Assembly: GCA_036346405.1 (NCBI GenBank)
Contig: CM070566.1
Span: 14,565,533-14,629,532, forward strand
From: Phyllostachys edulis
Taxonomy: Eukaryota > Streptophyta > Magnoliopsida > Poales > Poaceae
Direction of reading: 5' to 3'
DNA: 64,000 nucleotides
The notes below the pieces were generated by a model, which had not been told where the DNA came from, searched no databases, and worked only from the letters and a program-made list of their open reading frames with translations. Shown piece by piece: positions 1 through 12,160 of this stretch (the first letter of the stretch is position 1; every line of letters begins with the position of its first letter). The position numbers were made by a program, and so were the translations under genes.

Positions 1-1391
1 CTGTACATTGCATGATCTACTGAAGGATCTCCGACACCTGTACTGCAATCCGAACATACCCCGAAGTCTCTGCTAGTGTAGGGTCCGAGTTATTTAAAAT
101 ATTATGAACTCGTTGCAGGTTCTGGATTGTTACCGAGGGTCATGAAGGATTCATGTTGGCAGAAGGTGTTCGATGACTCGAATTACCTTCTGACCCTCTT
201 GTTTGTCCCGTTCGACCCATTATGTGTAGTGGGGTGGAAACAGCTGAATTAGTCGATTGATGTCCACCAGTTCCATTGCCTACTCTATCTCGGGTGGATG
301 CTTCAATGTTTGCACCATTCCCACCAACGGGTTGGTGGGTTATGCTGTGAAGTATCATGCACAACAACTTGATCGGTATTACCAGTTGTGTTAACCTCAT
401 GCCTCCAACAGCGGCCTCCCGACGAGCTCCCATCGTAACTATGGGAGAGCCTTCCACTACTTCGGCAAGGAGCATCCATGATGGGGAACGGTTTGAGATT
501 ACCTCCTCCGGTGGGATTTGTTGTGGACTCAGCTTGATCCGGTGGATTCCCAATCGTATGCTGAGTTTTATCATCCTCACCTAGCTTTCAGTCGGTGACA
601 ATTTCATTGATACCATTACCAGGTGTCGGTCGATCCCCGGAATACCTAGGAGTCGTTGGCGAATACTGGTCGCCTTTGACTGTATCGAGAGTACCTTGAC
701 CCTCTGATTGCAGTACTGAGCTTTTGTCGCCCTTTTGTCGGTCAGAAAAACTGGGCTTGCAGAGGCGTTCGGACATTCTAAACCAGTTGGAACGACCGAC
801 TCCTTTGGGAGTGCCACTTATGGTGACGTTGAATCTTCTTCTATCTGGTTGATCTCGCTAGTCTCAGCGAGCGGAGAGCCTGTGACAGAAGATGACGACG
901 ACGACATCATGTCGTGTTCCATGGCGCGGATGCATGCGTCCATGTCTGTGGATATCATGGGGATATGCCCATGATCTTAGGATGATGAAACAATTGGCAA
1001 TGTTGCTTTTGGTTTGAAGTTTCACGCGTTTTCGGCAAAGTTAAAAGGCTGATCTTTAGCCATTTTGGGAATTTGGCTTTGGGATAGATTGAGTTCATTG
1101 GCTATAGTGCATATGTGTTGTATATTGCATGTTTTGAGCTAACATGGGTCAAGTTGTGAAGAACTTGTTCCGGATTCGTGTTTGCTTGTCTATTGTTGTG
1201 TGCGGTGGCTTGAGGTCAATGACGGTCAGCGGCGAGGAGGATCGGGACTAAGCTTGGAGAGCTGAGGTCGGAAACGATCATGGATCTTTGGGTGAGGTCA
1301 AGTGACTCAAGCGTGGTGAGAATGGACAAGGATGACCGAGCAGGCGATTCGATCTGTTGGTTGATCAAGCGGTGCGAAGTCGGTGCAAGTG
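1..1391 (-). pseudogene. Antisense gag N-terminus and leader of Tat-lineage element (E family, second copy)
   Basis: Read on the minus strand, about 975 down to 1 encodes a frameshifted Gag N-terminal region, and 1391 to 975 is untranslated leader. The sequence is a near copy of 41119-42489, where it continues into recognisable gag, protease and RT. Two landmarks match the sense-strand gag of the neighbouring Tat element. One is a Met-Asp-Ala-Cys segment leading into an Arg-Ala-Met-Glu motif. The other is a segment reading LSHSYDGSSSGG in the better copy, aligning with LSISYDGSSSED. E and A/B are therefore related families lying in opposite orientation. The element continues off the left window edge, and its leader ends abruptly at the LTR that starts at 1392. 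Plus-strand ORFs here are shadows. Confidence 0.7.
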
Positions 1392-2078
1392 TGGCGAGGA
1401 TTAAAACCTCTATGTATTATTTTAAATGCATAGTAAAAGACCATCGTCTTCATGGTGCGTAACCCCTAAGACTAACGACCTCCACAGTCGTTAGTATTGA
1501 AGTTATAATGGGTACCACAGTGGGATGAGGCTTTGTGCCTAATCCCGACCGGATAACGCTTCGTAAAATTCTTGGCTGGTATTTCTTATCGTATGATGAA
1601 TGGAACCGTGTTATCGTTCCAAACCATGCGATGGTACAACCCTGAGACAACGACTATTAACCACCCTACGGTTAAGCTTTTCACAAGCAACCGCAGGAAA
1701 TTAGCACATTGCTAACTTCTTTACCGTTCAAACCGGTCGTAGCAGCTTCACGAGGGCGTCTTCTCCAGAGTAGCGCCATCTCTTGGAAGTTATTTAAAGG
1801 TGAAGCCACGGGGGAGGCGGAGGCGACACACAAAACAAGGCCAAGGCAAAGATATGCACGAAGCCTAAGCGGTGGAATTAGAAGCTAGATAATCGACCTT
1901 AGACTCATATTCTAAGTCGATCGCCGGTTAAGCATTCCTCCATTGATTGTAATTGAGGGTAGTACTTAGCCACATCTTGTAAATCCAGTTCATATCAATA
2001 AAGCGACCCCATTCCATTCGGGATATTCCGTCATTTTCCTCGTTTATTTTAGTAAGATCGGCGATTCGATCGTCGGCA
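1392..2078 (+). repeat. 5' LTR of Tat element A
   Basis: This is a direct repeat of about 687 bp, present also at 12528-13219, 42490-43175 and 53608-54293. It starts TGGCGAGGATTAAAACC (TGACGAGG in other copies) and ends in a CGACA/CGGCA-type terminus just before the primer binding site. A TATTTAAAG box lies near 1790 and an AATAAA signal near 1998, suggesting the usual U3-R-U5 order. The LTR abuts antisense element E directly. A target duplication cannot be tested because the downstream LTR is followed by internal sequence rather than flank. Confidence 0.88.
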
Positions 2079-2079
2079 A

Positions 2080-2100
2080 TTTGGCCGCCGTCAAGTGGGG
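2080..2100 (+). other. Primer binding site of element A (tRNA-Arg type)
   Basis: Two bases after the LTR comes TTGGCCGCCGTCAAGTGGGG, a degraded form of the cleaner TGGGCGCCGTCCGTGGGG seen at 54296. This type of site is reported for RIRE2-like Tat elements and was assigned to tRNA-Arg. The assignment to Arg is from family knowledge and was not checked against tRNA sequences here. Confidence 0.7.
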
Positions 2101-2159
2101 AAGAAAGGCGTAAGTTTCTGAAGAAATTTTCTTTTTAAGCTCAAGAAAATCCTCGCCTA

Positions 2160-4480
2160 AAAACTCTGCAATCGTTCATGCGACTATGCGGAGTTTGGGA
2201 TGAGGAAAGCGGGTTCGATTTGGCGGACTCGCCAACCTCGACATGGAAGGATGTATCGCGCCATGGAAGAAAATGGCGAGTCATCCTCCTCATCCTCCTC
2301 GCGGCTTCGCCGCGTCGAAGCGTTAGCGAGTCGTCGGATGGATGAAGATCTTGCCGCCACTACCGGTGGCGCAACCGGAAAACCGCCGTTCAGGCCGATT
2401 CGGAATGCTAGAGGATCTCTTCAAGCTGGTCTTCTCGGCCGTGAAAGCAGTGAAAAATTTCAGCTCCATCACCGGAAAACTCTATACCATTGATGAAATC
2501 ATGGTGAAAGATACTCTCCTTGACCACGGCAATTCGAGTCAGCGTCACTGATAGCGGTGTCGATGAAACCTCCAGTGTCGTAGGCCATGTGGGGATGATC
2601 ACCTCGACATCGATCGGCGGTTCGTCGGATCGGTGAAGACCTCGAAGTGCTCATCTCCGGCCGATCTCCATCGTGGAAGATTACGGCGAAGCGACAAGCT
2701 CTCCATTAGTTATGATGGAAGCTCGCCGGAAGATCAATCTTTGGAAGCACGAGGTCAACGCGATCGGAGATGAAGATCAAGATGCCTGCGGTCCTACACT
2801 CTCTACGCCATCACGTGTTGTTAGAGATGATCCGAACCGTCGAGCACCAACTTCCGGAGAACAGCGGAACTAATCGGCGTCAATCGGTTAACTCGCTTTG
2901 GCTTTGCCCACCAGTGGTAGCGGACCGAACAAATCCGAAGGTCGGGGAGGTTGAACGAGCGTACACCTCGACGATATGAACCACGAGACCTTGATAGCTA
3001 TCTAAAACTTGCGGCGTATTCAAAACATGTTAAATAATTCGATCTGCTCTAGCGAGAACGCCTAATTTTAATACAACTCGTGGGTCGGTATCAGAAATTC
3101 TCCAGCAGACCATGCGTGAGCAGGCGTCACGAAACGAGAGGGGTTCAAGAAGTCGGACTAGGACTTAGTCCCAGCGCTCCTCCCTTAGTAGGGGACAGAC
3201 ACGGTCATACCGAGAAGCGATCGATACCAAGACCTCCTCGGCGATTCCGACCAAGGAGTCACGAGGGAGAAGGCTATTTCAAGAGGTACTCCCCCTGCGT
3301 CGAGAAGAACCACCACCACTAGGACCTAACGATCTCAACATCGTTTGAACCAAGTGGTGATCGTGGACATCATATCAATGTCCACGACCGGATCGACTAC
3401 CGGAGTTCAGCGTTCCAATCTTAGGGATCGGTCTCCGGCCGATTACAATCGTCACCTTCGAGAGAAGAGCGCCATGAATCAATCACGGGTTGTCGAGCCT
3501 TCTCTGCGGGCTCCAAGGCGTGCGTTAGCCTACTTGGGTTCGGCCAAGCCAACTTGGACAAATTCAATGGAACTCAAAACCCATTGGAATTTCTCCAAAT
3601 ATATACCACCCTTCTCAGCTGCTTTGGTGGCGATGAGAATGTAATGGCCAACTATTTACCCACCGTCCTCGAAGAGTGCGCGGTCGTGGTTGTTAAACTT
3701 CTTGGTCGGATCCATATATACTTAGGAACAACTCTGTGATCTTGATTGCCAACTTCGAGTGCGTCTGACCGCCATACAGGAAGGAGGACGATCTCCATAG
3801 AATCCGGCGAGGATCGATGAGACTTTCGTCAATATATCAAGAGGTTCGGCCGGGTTCGTAACTCTATACCCAAGTCGAGAGTCCTCTGTTATTCGGGCTT
3901 TTAAAAGCGAGTCTAAGGAATCGGCGGTTTCACGGAGGACATAGCAATGAACCCTCCAAGAACAACCGTTGAGCTTTTTGATATGGCGGACAAATATGCC
4001 CTTTGCTAGTGAAGCAATCGAGTGGTGTGAAGCCATCGATCGGAAAGACAAGATTCCCCAACCCGATGCGGACAAGCGGAGAAAAAGAACAAGAAGTCTC
4101 TCAAGAAGAAAAAGACATGCGGAACGAAGCGACAAAGAAGTCCTCGCCGTTCGAGACAAGATTAGGAAGGGCAAGAAGGACTATGCGGTTGAAGCAAAGC
4201 AAAAGTTCCGACCGAAGGATTCGAGACGAATAAGAAATGGTGTCCACTTCACGGTGAGCGGGGCATGATCTGCTTTTTGTCGTGTCTGCGAAGAAAAGCT
4301 GGAGGATTATTATGCGGAGTAAGGACCATTTTGACAATTGGGAACATGGAGAAGCGAGCTCCAAAAGGACAAGGATGGCGGCGAGGAGATGGAGTACGGG
4401 ATCCCCAACACATAGTCAACATGATTTTTGAAGGATCTTCTTCATCTGAGTCAGGCGTCATCTGAAGGCCATGGGCGGGA
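2160..4480 (+). pseudogene. Gag region of Tat element A
   Basis: This frameshifted gag begins shortly after the leader. Recognisable parts, in changing frames, are an Asp-rich N-terminal block (2340-2560, reading LEDLFKLVFSAVKAVKNF), a linker rich in Ser, Arg and Asp (2640-2990), and the retrotransposon Gag core at about 3550-3840. The core contains LDKFNGTQNPLEFLQIYTT, GGDENVMANYLP and a Gln-Tyr-Ile-Lys-Arg-Phe block. A basic Lys/Arg/Glu-rich tail follows (4080-4200). Gag would form the cytoplasmic particle that packages element RNA. The same order appears at 43260-45590 and 54400-56720, so the family assignment is firm. No single intact ORF exists in any copy. Confidence 0.72.
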
Positions 4481-4489
4481 GGTCAACCT

Positions 4490-5320
4490 CGTCGAATCTC
4501 CAAGCGTAATCAAGCACTCGAAGTGGTCGGACACATAATTTCCTTGACAAAAGGCATTGCACCATCCATCGACTCGGCGGGTGGGTTCCCCATCGTCGTT
4601 GAACCAACTATTAATAATTGTCGGGTTAATCGGGTCTTAGTGGATGGGGTAGTTCATGAATATATTATTTGTAGGAGCTTTAGAAGAAATCTGAGTCCCC
4701 ATGTCAAAGGTGAAACACATGAAATATGCTTTTCATGGCATAGTTAGGGTTCTACCGCTAAGCAAATAGGACAAGTTTCCTTCTTAGGTGGCGTTTGGAA
4801 AACGACAATTTCGAGCGAGAGAAGATCCCGTTTGATGTAGTAAACTTGAATCCGCATACAGCGGAATCCTCGATTCGACCGGCGTGTAAAATTCTTGATA
4901 GCCACGCATTACGGTTATCAAAGTTTGAAAATCTGGGGCGAAGGAGTCATCACAATTCGAGGAGATCGGAAATGAAACTACGTGTCGATCGAAATCCTTT
5001 GCCTTTGGTTGATGAACTTCCGACCGGAGAGGTTAATCCGTCTCCCATGCAGTCAAGCACTTTCGAAGCCAAAGATGGCGCCCAAACCATCGAGCCGGAC
5101 CAAGGAGGTACTACTAACAAAAGCGCTTCTCGGACGGCGTCAAGTCGTCACATGGGTCGGAGACAACCGGATCAACGCGCAAGATTACGGTCGGGGCAAG
5201 ACTCGACCCTAAATAGGAAGAGTCGCTCGTCTCCTTCCTCCGAGCAAATCAAGGCGTGTTTGCTTGCAGCGTCGATATGCAGGAGTCCCGGGAGGTGATC
5301 GAGCGCAGGCTTGCTCTCGG
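4490..5320 (+). pseudogene. Aspartic protease region, element A pol
   Basis: A retropepsin-like domain cleaves the Gag-Pol polyprotein. The active-site strand reads VLVDG at about 4634, with the following Gly-Ser-Ser-Leu-Asn-Ile stretch disrupted by small deletions. The intact reading VDGGSSLNILFVGALEE is visible at about 56858-56910. Downstream PMSKVKPVKYAF and a Gly-Gln-Val-Ser-Leu block match all copies and the antisense E element. This is the DGG variant of the D-T/S-G triad common in Tat and Athila elements. The region ends in a low-conservation linker (4980-5320) before RT. Confidence 0.72.
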
Positions 5321-6185
5321 CGATAAAAACCGATCAGCGAAACTTCTGACGTTTTGCACCGATCGGAAGAAGCAATCGATCGGAGATTGACAAGCTTCTC
5401 GAGGCGGGATTTATTCGTGAAATCGACCACCCCGGTGGCTTGCTAATCTGTAATGGTTAGGAAAAATAATGGGAAATGGCGAATGTGTATCGACTTCTGA
5501 GATCTTAATAAAGCTTGTCAGAAGGATGACTTTCCCCTTCCGCATTGATCAACTAGTAGACTCTACTTACGGGTGCGAGTTACTAAGTTTTTTAGATCGT
5601 ATTGAGAATACCACAGTTAGTATGTGTAAAGAAGATGAGGAAAACTTCCTTCATCACCCCATATAGTACTTCTTGTTATATTAAGATGCCATTTGGTCTC
5701 AAAAATCTTTGGTGCAACTTTTCAAAGGTTGATGCAAAAACTTTTAGTCCACAAATCGATTGGAATCTAGAAGCTTATGTTGTGATCGGTCGTAAAGACC
5801 ACCAATGCGGCGACCACGTTCTGACTTACAAGAAACCTTTAACAACTTGAGAAGACATAACCTCAAGTTAAATCCGGAAAAGTGTGTGTTAGGAGTTTAC
5901 TTGAAAGCTGCTTGGTTTCCTAGTTTGACTAGAGGTATTGAAGCTAATCCGGCCAAAATTGCGGCCATCGACCGGATCGCCCTCGAGCCACGAAGAAGTC
6001 CAAAAACTAGCTGGTGTATGGCGGCGTTAAGCCGTTCATAGCAAGATTAGGGGAAAAGGATTACCTTTCTTTAAACTTCTTGGAAGCATGGGAGTTTGAG
6101 TGGACTAAAGAGGCAAGCGATGCCTTTGAGGAACTCAAAAAGTACCTTACAAGTACCACGGTTTTAGTTTCTCAGAGGCGGGAGA
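5320..6185 (+). pseudogene. Reverse transcriptase domain, element A
   Basis: Fragments in several frames give the fingers and palm of a Ty3/gypsy RT. They include NGEC/KWRMCID near 5470, LVDSTYGCELLSFLD near 5550, MPFGLKN at 5695 and RRHNLKLNPEKCV at about 5855. The catalytic Tyr-Val-Asp-Asp motif, intact at 46839 and 58000 in the other copies, reads YVVIG at about 5776 because of indels. The thumb region with SDAFEELKKYL follows at about 6117-6150. The domain would copy element RNA into cDNA in the cytoplasmic particle. As written it is inactive. Confidence 0.8.
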
Positions 6186-6960
6186 AACATTGCTAATTCG
6201 TGGCGACAACACCACGCAGACGATTAGCGGTGTCTTGGTTGTAGAAAGGAATAATATCCAACGACCGGTCTATTACGTGGCGAAGTCTTATATGGACCAA
6301 GGAAAGATACCCGCGGTACAAAAGTTGCTCTATGGCCTCCTTATGTCTTCAAGGAAGCTAAGGCACTACTTTCGAGGCCCACAAAGTGGTCGTACCTCTG
6401 GGATACCCCTTGGTCAAGTCCTTGAAGCGAGGAATCATCGGGCGAATAGCCAAATGGGCGGTCGAGCTAGAGGCGTTCGATCTCCATTTTATTTCACGAA
6501 CGACAATAAAGTCGAGCAATAGCGAAATTCATTGCGAATGGACAAACACGAACCCACCCAAGGACGATCACGAACACCACGACAGTGGACAATGTATTCG
6601 ACGGTTCCTTGATGTTACAAGGATCGAGAGTGGAGTGGTCTTGATATCTCTTGGCGAACACATCAAATCGCCATCGGTTAAATTTTCACGCCACCAATAA
6701 TGTGGCGAATATGAAGATTTCTTGGCGGGACTCGGCGGCTTTCGTTAAGCTCGGGATTATGATTACTAGTGAAAGCGATTCTCAACTAGTAGCGAATCAA
6801 GTGGGGAAAAAATATCAATGCTCTAGTACCAAGATGTCATCTTATCTGGCGGAAATGCGAAAACTTGAAAAGCACTTCTTGGTTTCAAATCAACATATTC
6901 CTAGAAAGGAAAACTTTTGGCGAACCGGTTAGCGCGGATGGCCTCACGAGGTCGGCCAGT
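6185..6960 (+). pseudogene. Dual RNase H region, element A
   Basis: The first RNase H (6190-6530) reads RPVYYVAKSYMDQG, then YGLLMSSRKLRHYF and ARNHRANSQMGG in neighbouring frames. A second, archaeal-like RNase H follows at about 6600-6940. It contains a LMLQGSR-type strand, a His-Ala-Thr-Asn-Asn-Val-Ala block, GDSQLVANQVGKKYQC (shown as SDSQLVANQVGK in this copy), and IPRKENF near 6900. Carrying both is a hallmark of Tat-lineage Ty3 elements. RNase H removes the RNA template during reverse transcription. Frameshifts separate the blocks. Confidence 0.75.
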
Positions 6961-7179
6961 CCTTGGGAGTTTTTCTCGAGCAACTCAATTCACCCTCGGT
7001 AGTTGAGCCTTGAGAACATACATGATTCTTTGCAAGTTGAACAAACTAATCAAGGAACATGGATGCTCCGCAAGTCGTTGACGGTTGGTATTTATCACGA
7101 TCAAGGTAGAGGCGGATGACATCGATCTACAATTATCTTGACATGACACAATTCGAGAAGATGATGTAGAGGTGATCGT

Positions 7180-8331
7180 ATATACGCAAGCCAAATCATA
7201 CACTCTAATCGAAAGTACCTTGTATAAGCGAGGATCTCATGGAGTGTTGATGAGATGCATATCTCAAGCGGATGGCATTAGATTGCTAACAGAAATCCAT
7301 GAAGGTGTACGTGGAGCACACCATTCCTCTGAGAACCACAGTCGGTAAAGCCTTACAGCAAGGCTATTCTTGACCATTGCCCTTCATGATGCAAAAGAGC
7401 TTGTGATGAAGTGTGTACAATGTCGGTTTCATAGCGACAAGTACACGGCCGGCCTAAGCCTTACAAACAATTCCTCTTTCTTGGCCTTTTGCAACTTTGA
7501 GGAATTTGGACATTACAGGACCTTTCCCAAAACACCGGGGCTTGAATTCCTTTTCGTCATGATTGACACGTTTACAAAATGGATTGAAGCGAGGCGATCG
7601 TTAAAATAACAAGCGAGGCCGCTAAGAGATTTCTCTGAAAAATGTGATCCGCGATTTGGTGTACCCGATCGTATCATCACAGACAATGGTTCCCGATTCT
7701 CCGGTCAATTCCGAGAATTCTGCGATGAACTTAGTGTCAAAGTTCATTTATACATTGCACATCCATGAACAGCGGAGGCGATTAAGCGAGCTAATGGTAT
7801 CCTTATGCGAGGATCAAGCGAGTATTCGACCCGATTAATCAAGCGGTCGGTAGCAGGTTAAGAACTTCCCTACGTGTTATGGGCGTTCGAACCCACGACC
7901 GATCGTCGCGGCCGGTGAAACTCCATTCTTTTTGGTTTATGGTCTTTGAAGCTATGCTTCCTCGAACTCAAAATTGGCTCTGCTCGGCGATCGTTTTGTG
8001 AAAATGATCGAGAATGAGCAACGACTTCGGCAGCGTCGATTTCCTTGAAAACAGCGAAACCAAAGCCCTTATGCGATCGGCGGTCTACCAACAAGCCATG
8101 CGAAGGTACCATAGTCGTAAAGAGTGCGATCTCATGACCTTCTTTGTAGGTGATCTGGTTCTCGAGAAAAATTGAGCCAAACAAATGCAATAAACTTTCT
8201 CCTAAATGGGAAGGTCCTTACTTTGTGGTCGAAATAACTTGAGCCGAGTTAAAATCTGTTGGCTATGTCGATGGGCAAATTTTGTCAAATTCTTGGAACA
8301 TCGATCAATTCGTAAGTTCTATGTTTAATTT
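7180..8331 (+). pseudogene. Integrase, element A
   Basis: The zinc-binding N-terminus is partly visible as LIESTLYKRGSHGVLMRCIS, followed by HEGVRGAHHS and a Cys-Val-Gln-Cys pair near 7414. The catalytic core shows FVMIDTFTKWIEA (first Asp, about 7555-7595), an Ile-Thr-Asp-Asn-Gly equivalent near 7678, and the third acidic residue region near 7775. The C-terminus ends in a Asn-Ser-Trp-Asn-Ile-Asp block and a stop at about 8331, as in copy B at 49393. The enzyme would insert cDNA into chromosomes. Multiple frameshifts are present. Confidence 0.78.
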
Positions 8332-9292
8332 TCATTCTTTCATTTCTTTCAATTTCAATTTCATTAAATTCATTAATTAATTAAGAAGTGCAACTTTGCT
8401 TATATATATACACCTACATTACGTTTGTTTATTATTGTTAGTGCAGTGGAGAAGACATTTTTCTCTCCTATATCCTTTTTAAGGATCTCGATACTCTATG
8501 GTCCTAGTCGTGAGCATTTTTTCAAATGATTCCCAGCGACTACACTCTTTTTCAAAATGAGTAATCGTCGGCGCCACACAACTAACTACCTCATGAATGA
8601 TATGCTTCGATTACGAAGATTATGCTTCATTATTTTAAGATTACGGTCTATTCTTGTCAGCTCTTTGGTGGGACACGGAAAGCCTCCTAGTCGAAGTCTC
8701 TCCTTTTTACATGCGTGGTCACCTTGCTGGAAGGAGCTTCCTAGCGGCGGTTCTTTTCTTCGATCCTCGCTACCGATCGGATCTGAGAATTTGAACACGT
8801 TTCAAGAAATGTGTCGTATGCCTTGAGTCTTAGCATTAGTTCAGGCAGTTATGGGACAATAGATATAAACAAAGTTCACTTATAATTTGTTGCATACATA
8901 TTTGCATTTCTTCTTATGTCAAGTTTGACAAAGTCTTTTTCCGACCATATATAGTGTTTTTATGGGTATTTCCATTATGACAAACAAAGATCTATAACTA
9001 GTCGAAATCATCTGTTGTAGTCTGACCACATTTGATTTCCTAATCTTTAACGATCGTTTTGTCTTACATGTCCAAACATACCTTCAAAAACTCACATACA
9101 TAGTTATGACCTCTTTTATTCTCTTTCTTGGCTCCTTTGCTTGCGATGCGTTCTTCTACTATAAAGCGTTGGGGCTAGGAAATATCGAGAATTTTAAAAA
9201 AGTCAAGCAGGATAAACAAAAGCTTTGTCAATGACATAAAAATGTAGATTTTCATAGATATTCAAATATTTTTACACTTGCGGGAACCTACT
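8332..9292 (+). other. Non-coding 3' region of element A with short hairpins
   Basis: No supported plus-strand gene was found. The AT-rich start (8332-8430) is identical to 49394-49485. It carries a TAGTCGT...ACGACTA-type inverted repeat near 8504-8550 (better preserved at 49573-49612). It also has a block near 8665-8760 (CCTCCTAGTCGAAG... and GAAGGAGCTTCCTAGCG) that recurs in element C at 16271, 16541 and 16746. The region separates pol from the antisense gene. Confidence 0.6.
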
Positions 9293-12160
9293 CTAAGGTA
9301 TTCGACCTAACTCTTGTTTGTTGGAGATTAGACCTCCATCTCCTCTACAACTATATCTCAAAGTGGCTGAGTTCTTCCATGAACTTGGTAGCCTCCTCAG
9401 TGGGCGATTGAAGTCATCTTTAACGACTTGGAGATCTATGGAGGTCGGAAGCTTTCGGTTTGCCAAAGCAAAACTAACTCCACTACAACGCTTTGTTTTT
9501 AGGGCACAGGCATAATTCGTCAAGAGTAGTTTTGAAGCGAACTTTAAGATCCTAGAAGTTGACCCAAATAGTTCATTTTCTCTATTGGATCTCCTAAGGA
9601 AGGCGAGGCTTGATCCTGATCCCATATCAAAGATCATCTTGTTCAAAGCATGAATCTTTTCATCAATATTTTGAGCAAGAAGCCCTTATCTGCTCAAATT
9701 TGAGTTTTCTTTACTCTGTTCGGCATTTCGCGTTTGCTCTGCAAAAACTCGTCGAGTTAATGAACACAAGCATAAATGAAGGAAAAATCAAACTTACGAC
9801 ATATTACCTTCATTTGTTTTGCTAAGTGTTTCATATTTGGTCGTTGCTTGACGATCATAGGTCTTTAGTTGAACTTGCTTGACAAATGGTAGTCCTTAGC
9901 TTTATTTCTTCTTCAAGAAAAGTTGTCTTGGCTTTCTCGATACAACCTCCTCTTTTATTTTCTCGGATCTATCGAATGCGATAAGGAGAATAATTATAGA
10001 GGAGCAAAGTATTGAAGAAGAAACAAAAGTTCAAAAGGAAAAGCTCTTACTTTCCAACTCGAGTGCTTTTGCTCCAAGTCCTTAACTTTCATTGGGTGGG
10101 TCCTCCGATCCTGACAAAGTTCTCGACCAAATGCTACACAAATAGCGTTCTCTTTCTTAAGTTTCTTATAAACTTTTTAAAGAAGAGCTATGAAGCTGGT
10201 AAGTAGAATACTTACGAATTACTGGTCATTATAACAGGCAAAAATCAAATCGAGGTGCATCTTGAAATTTGAGTATCAGATACTTTACGCGCCTCATCAA
10301 GCTCCTTATCCTCGATGAATCGGGGCGAAAAGGAACTTGTTAGGTTGGGAAGGGTTATCGGCGATGATCGGAACTGTTGAGACCTCTCGAGGCATCTACC
10401 TCCTGAGAAGGGGTTTCAATCACCAAAGGATCCAACTCAACCGTTGCCCTTGTCACTGCTCGGGGCTTCTTGACCACTATTCCCTCGGGAACTTTGTCTG
10501 AGAAGTGCTCTGATGGGGAACTTCCCACAGTGCGAGTCCTCGGGAAGAACACAGTGGAAGCAGCGGAACACCGAAGACCTATGCAAACCGAAGATGGGGA
10601 GTTCAAAGTATCAAATCATCAAGGAATTATTAGAGGTACATACTTATCGATCACTTTCATTTGTACATACCTTGTTAATCTCAGGATTTGACTCACGAAA
10701 TCGCAAGAGAGAAATGCATGCGCTAGCCTTCCTTTTCTTCTCCTCCAATCTTCTTGGCTCTGGACGGCAAGGTTTATGGAACCCTCGCATCCTCCAACAA
10801 GATGTCGGAAGCTATGTCCTCGACCGGTTCATCAGGACCGCATTCGACTATACGGTGGGAGGAGTGGTTTCATCAATCTCGGATCGATTGTTTGATAACA
10901 ACCATAAGGTCGTGTCACGACCACTCTGAATCTCTGACCTCATGATTACATTCTGCGGGCCTCGAACTTATCCACCTAAATCAAAGAACAAATTTGATTG
11001 GGTGAAGAAATCCTTTATCTAAAAATTCGTACATATATAATTCGAAATGTTCTATTACCTCGAGGATTCATCTCCTTCAAGTGCCTCGAGGCACGACTCG
11101 GTCGGAACTAAGGTGGGGCGTTGATCCTCACAGATTGTATGATTCACAATCAATCCGGCCATTTGCAAAAGTAAACACGATTGGAAATCTGGTGGAATAT
11201 ATGTATACACATGGTAAAGGAATTTTGATTAAATTACCTTAAGCCTTGCAGTCTCCTTCAATAGGAATTCGGCTAAGATCTTGGGGCATTGACCTTTTCT
11301 TGAGCTCCCCGCGAGATCATCTGACTCGATCTCTAATTTCCCGAAAAAGCTTTATGAGAAGAAAGAATAAATGATTTTAAGGTAATACATTAATCAAATC
11401 AAAATACCGATCGAATTTATCTCAAAGACTTACCACCTTACGAGGTAGCTTCATCACGATCAAGGCACGGAGGCGAGGGAATGAGTCAGGAGCTTCAATG
11501 GGCTAATCTGACGAAAGGTGAAATCCTTCACCACATGCCACGAAGTCAGGCCCCTGACTCGCAAGTCATAGATGGCATCCGCCCATCTTTTGACTATCCC
11601 TGTCTTCTTTACGGTTTCCTTCCACTTGGAGTTTTCACTTGCTCTAGTTCCGGCGAAGTAGAGGCCATCGTCTTTCGTAACCGTCATGTAAAACCGATTA
11701 CTTTTCCTGACGACCACGAAGATTTCGGCGTACATGAAGATGTACTCATCGGCCTTCCGTCATGAAGGCGCAATGTGCATTCGAGGCTGCCTCAGTTTAG
11801 CATGATTTTCCCATCACCATGCGGTAGAAATAACTAAAAAGCTTCAAGTTCGGTTGTATTCGGTATGCCTCGCACAAATATCGAAAATACTAATATTTGC
11901 GATCGAATTTGGGGCCAAATTCACCAATTCCACCCGTAATGTTCAAGAGCGGAGGAGGAATTTGTGTCTGCCGATGAATCTCGACCCACATTCGATGTAG
12001 GCAAGAAAAGCGGATTTCGCCATCTTCACGGCTCGGAAAATGCTCTCCGGTCATGGGTCTCCAATTAATCAGATTCCTATCAGGAGCATTCCCATCTTCG
12101 CCAAAGCCTCAAGCTTTTCTTGCCCAATTCGAAGGCAACCACTGTTGTCTGCTCAGACAT
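9293..12160 (-). pseudogene. Antisense multi-exon gene of element A (gypsy-type transposon domain plus coiled coil)
   Basis: The minus strand between pol and the 3' LTR has a spliced coding pattern. The probable ATG at 12160 gives MSEQTTVVAF. The first exon, to about 11434, contains APNSIANISIFA and NLKLFSYFYRMVMG. These resemble the 'putative gypsy type transposon' domain (PF04195 type) recalled from monocot proteins. It continues through FVVVRKSNRFY, WADAIYDLRVRGLTSWHVV and DFTFRQISPLKLL. Donor sites fit GGTG|GTAAGTC (11434), CTTAAG|GTAATTT near 11236, and TCGAG|GTAATAG near 11060. Later exons (about 10970-10355, 10206-10030, 9960-9293) are charged and Gln/Lys/Glu-rich. The last exon stops at 9293. 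Frameshifts break exon 1. The function is unknown. It is homologous to the genes in B and C. Confidence 0.66.

Noticed and set aside
735..974. Plus-strand ORFs in 1-1391 and 41780-42076
   Set aside because: They lie opposite the antisense gag N-terminus of element E and have no family match.
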